From contig JAPLOF010000017.1 of the NCBI GenBank assembly GCA_026692665.1, positions 62,001 through 126,000 on the forward strand: a DNA stretch of 64,000 nucleotides. The letters run 5' to 3'. Both the position numbers and the translations under genes were made by a program. This document shows positions 61,664 to 64,000 of this stretch, one piece after another; the first letter of the stretch is position 1; each line of letters starts with the position of its first letter. This stretch comes from Planctomycetota bacterium (GTDB lineage Bacteria; Planctomycetota; UBA1135; GCA-002686595). The notes below the pieces were generated by a model, which was not told the origin of the DNA, ran no database searches, and saw only the letters and a program-made list of their open reading frames with translations.

Positions 61664-63321
61664 AGTCCATCGACCCCTGGACGATCGACGTTCGCGGGTC
61701 GTGGCTCGCCCGGGCGGCCCTGCGCGGCTTGGAGCTCCTGCGCGGACCGCTGTCGGCTCTCGGCGTCGACGTGGGTGTCGCGCGCACGCTTCTCGCGGTG
61801 CGCTTCCTGCTCGACAAACGGGGCACGTTCGCGGGGCTCGAAGGCCAGTTCCAGACCGGATTCGTGCTCCTCCTGGCCATGGGTTGGCTCTCGGGGATCG
61901 GGGTCGGCATCGCCGCGGTCGCGAAGCTCCCGGGCTCGACGTGGGTCGGACTGATCGCGGTCCATGCCTTCGTCATGTCGCTCTTCGTGATGCTCGTCCA
62001 CTTCGGGACGATCCTCGTCGACGGATCCGACGTCGCCCCGATCGCGGCGCGGCCGGTTTCGGACCGCACGTTCTTCGCCGTACGTCTCGCGCACCTGTCG
62101 GTGTACGTCGCCGCGATCGCCTCGACGTCGATGTTCTGGCCGCTGCTCCTGGGTTGGCTCGCGTACCCCTGGTGGGCCATCCTGGTCCTCGTGCCGATCG
62201 CCGCGTTGCTGGGCTCCGCGTGCGCGATCGGCGTCGTGGCCGCCGGGTTCTCCAGTCTGCTCGCACTGTTGGGACCGGACCGGTTCCAGCGCGCCGCCTT
62301 CTGGGCCCAGGCTCTCGCAGCGGGCCTCTTCGTGGGCGGACCCCAGTTGATCACGCCCATCCTGATCGCGACGCTGCCGAAGGACGGCGGCGCAGCATCC
62401 ATGCTGTGGATCGAGTGGGTTCCACCCTATTGCGCGGGAGCTCTCTACGATCTGGTGACGCTCCAGGCCTCCGCCACGACGGTGGAGCGCGCTCTCGTCG
62501 CGATCGGCGCACCGCTCGTGCTGTCCGTGATCGCGCTGCTCGCCGCGGCGCGCGGGTACGTGCGCGGGATCTCGGCCGACGTGGTGGGCCCTCTGCCGCG
62601 CACGCGAACCTGGCCGAGGATCTCGATCGGCCGGCGAATCTGCAGGAACTCGGATGAACATGCTGGCTACGGACTCGCCGCGGCCCTCGTGTTCCGCGAC
62701 AAGACGTTCCTGCGTGCGGTCGTCCCGCTGGCATTCGCGCTCTTCGCCGGCGCGCTCGGAGGGACCATGCCGCTCCTGCGCGAGAAGCTTGCGCTCCCGC
62801 CCGTGATCGGCGCGCTGCCGCTCTACATCTTCGCGATCGTCGTTCCGGCGGTGGCCGAACTGCTGTCGGTGACGAGCACGCCGGAATCCGCGGCCGCCCT
62901 CGACGCGCTGCCCATCCAGCACCGCGTGGACGTGTTGCGCGGCGCCCTGAAGGCGATGCTCCTGCGCGTGGTGGCGCCGCTCTTCGTCGCCGGTTCGGCG
63001 TTCCTCCTGGTCCTGAGCCACGGCCGCATCGGCATCCATGTACCCATCGCTGCCTGCGGCGCCTTCGCGATTGGTCTCCTGAGCGTGCGTCTCCTGGCCC
63101 TGCGCATGCCATTTTCCCACCGGCCTCTGCCCGGTGAAGGGAGCATGCGCAACCTCCCCGTGATGTTCGGAGTCGTCGGCGTCGCGATCCTCGCTGGGGG
63201 AGTTCACTTCGCCGCGAGCCTGCACACCCTGACGACCATCGGGGCGTTGATCCTCGCTGTCCTGCTGGTCCCCCTCGCCTGGCACGGGCTCCGGGGGATC
63301 CGTGAACCGCGTCGGGCCTGA
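61660..63321 (+). CDS. ABC transporter permease
   Basis: 553 residues from GTG 61660 overlapping the ATPase stop. About a dozen hydrophobic helices (for example LLAMGWLSGIGVGIAAVA, LLLGWLAYPWWAILVLVP, MLLRVVAPLFVAGSAFLLV, FGVVGVAILAGGVHFAAS), arranged in two sets around a central charged loop (about residues 305-335). It lacks sequence hallmarks that name a subfamily, but size and partner fit ABC-2-type permeases acting with the upstream ATPase. Likely an exporter; cargo not deduced. Confidence 0.85.
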   Translation: MKSIDPWTIDVRGSWLARAALRGLELLRGPLSALGVDVGVARTLLAVRFLLDKRGTFAGLEGQFQTGFVLLLAMGWLSGIGVGIAAVAKLPGSTWVGLIAVHAFVMSLFVMLVHFGTILVDGSDVAPIAARPVSDRTFFAVRLAHLSVYVAAIASTSMFWPLLLGWLAYPWWAILVLVPIAALLGSACAIGVVAAGFSSLLALLGPDRFQRAAFWAQALAAGLFVGGPQLITPILIATLPKDGGAASMLWIEWVPPYCAGALYDLVTLQASATTVERALVAIGAPLVLSVIALLAAARGYVRGISADVVGPLPRTRTWPRISIGRRICRNSDEHAGYGLAAALVFRDKTFLRAVVPLAFALFAGALGGTMPLLREKLALPPVIGALPLYIFAIVVPAVAELLSVTSTPESAAALDALPIQHRVDVLRGALKAMLLRVVAPLFVAGSAFLLVLSHGRIGIHVPIAACGAFAIGLLSVRLLALRMPFSHRPLPGEGSMRNLPVMFGVVGVAILAGGVHFAASLHTLTTIGALILAVLLVPLAWHGLRGIREPRRA

Positions 63322-63369
63322 CTCGATCCGGATCGGAGGGCGATGCCCGAGAGGGAGCTCGCGAAATGC

Positions 63370-64000
63370 TCAGTGGCGCGCCACGGGCGTCGGCAGGGGA
63401 CCGACGACGGCCGCGAAGCCCGCCGGTTGCGCCCCCTGGGCTGCGCCCAGGAGATCGCTCGGCCACAGGCGCGCGGTCCCGTCACCCGAGGCCGAGAGGA
63501 TCCACGTGCCGTCGGCCGTCACGTCCACGTCGAACACGGCGTCCATGTGGCCTGGATAGCTCGCCACGCAGCTGCGTTCGTTCAGGTTCCAAAGGTGCAC
63601 GGTCCGGTCGAGCGATCCGGTCACGGCGAAGGGGGCCGCGCGCGCCTTCGCCAACGAGGTCATGCTGTTCGTGTGGTGCTCGCCGGGCAGGCCCCAACTG
63701 GTCCTGCTCTCGAGTTCGATCGGCATCGCGGGATCGGGGAAGCGCCAGAGCGTCGTCGTGCGGCCGTACTTGGACGTGCCGATCAGGAGGGACTGCTCGG
63801 GCGCGAACGCCACGAGTCCTGGCGTCGCGATGACCGGGGAGCGCGTGACGCGTCGGCCGTCGGAGTCGAAGACCTCGATGCGAGTGCTCTGCTGTGCGGC
63901 CGCGATCCACCGTCCGTCGGGCGAGAAGGCCAGGTCGAAGACCTGAGTCAGCGCGCGCAGGTCGGATTCGAAAGGGTTCGTGCGCCAGACCAGCTCGCGG
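63370..64000 (-). CDS. WD40-repeat protein, C-terminal part (cut by window edge)
   Basis: The minus-strand frame is open to base 64000, so the start lies to the right; about 209 residues are visible. Repeats of about 40-45 residues end in WD-like motifs: FSPDGRWIAAAQQSTRIEVF, GSLDRTVHLWNLN and SASGDGTARLWPSD. These fold as blades of a beta-propeller and bind partners. In planctomycetes such repeats are often fused to kinases, which may be the missing part here. Convergent with the ABC permease gene, 48 bases apart. Confidence 0.85.
   Translation of the reverse strand, partial: RELVWRTNPFESDLRALTQVFDLAFSPDGRWIAAAQQSTRIEVFDSDGRRVTRSPVIATPGLVAFAPEQSLLIGTSKYGRTTTLWRFPDPAMPIELESRTSWGLPGEHHTNSMTSLAKARAAPFAVTGSLDRTVHLWNLNERSCVASYPGHMDAVFDVDVTADGTWILSASGDGTARLWPSDLLGAAQGAQPAGFAAVVGPLPTPVARH

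Overview
The window is a very GC-rich bacterial chromosome segment with tightly packed, mostly operonic genes (many GTGA, ATGA and TGATG overlaps). It has one tRNA and no rRNA, CRISPR array, insertion sequence or phage gene that I can see. The Ser/Thr kinase fused to tetratricopeptide repeats, a second large kinase protein, the WD40 fragment at the right edge, the archaeal-type prolyl-tRNA synthetase and the exported amidohydrolase array all point to Planctomycetota or a close relative. This is inferred from gene content, not from a marker gene.

Layout. 1-3003: end of an operon with an RND/MMPL exporter (cut by the left edge), a flavin-dependent oxidoreductase and a membrane-anchored protein. 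3000-5920: a sensor kinase and NtrC-type sigma54 activator pair. 6108-15308: a nucleoside and deoxyribose catabolic locus (deoB, deoA-type phosphorylase, nupC, purine nucleoside phosphorylase, an OPT transporter, rpiB, deoC). Both RpiB and DeoC carry N-terminal amphipathic-helix extensions like the encapsulation peptides of bacterial microcompartment cargo, and a MITE-like palindrome lies between them. 16298-31208: ten tandem exported amidohydrolase-like genes (eleven domains), only three of which keep the HxH metal motif. 31219-35159: SGNH hydrolase, TrpD-like protein, MOSC protein and cardiolipin-synthase-like phospholipase D. 35178-36680: proS. 36848-39208: two tandem secreted paralogs, each followed by the same terminator hairpin.

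39754-42634: a rhodanese protein, a probable unknown structured RNA with its own promoter and strong terminator, two pseudopilin-like genes and tRNA-Arg(CCU). 42881-45961: a kinase-TPR protein. 46235-52103: a complete tripartite RND efflux operon (adaptor, pump, outer-membrane channel). 52261-56463: a lipoprotein and a very large kinase-pseudokinase protein with a HEPN-like N-terminal region. 56792-60254: AI-2E-type transporter, HutD/Ves-family protein and a SthA-type transhydrogenase. 60887-63321: ABC transporter pair. 63370-64000: end of a WD40 protein.

How it fits together. In the nucleoside locus NupC imports nucleosides, two phosphorylases release (deoxy)ribose-1-phosphate, DeoB moves the phosphate to C5, RpiB handles the ribose branch, and DeoC splits deoxyribose-5-phosphate to acetaldehyde and glyceraldehyde-3-phosphate. 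The peptide-like extensions suggest that the last, aldehyde-producing steps are packaged in a microcompartment whose shell genes are not in this window. The strongest unexplained signals are this locus, the amidohydrolase array and the structured RNA at about 40368-40583.
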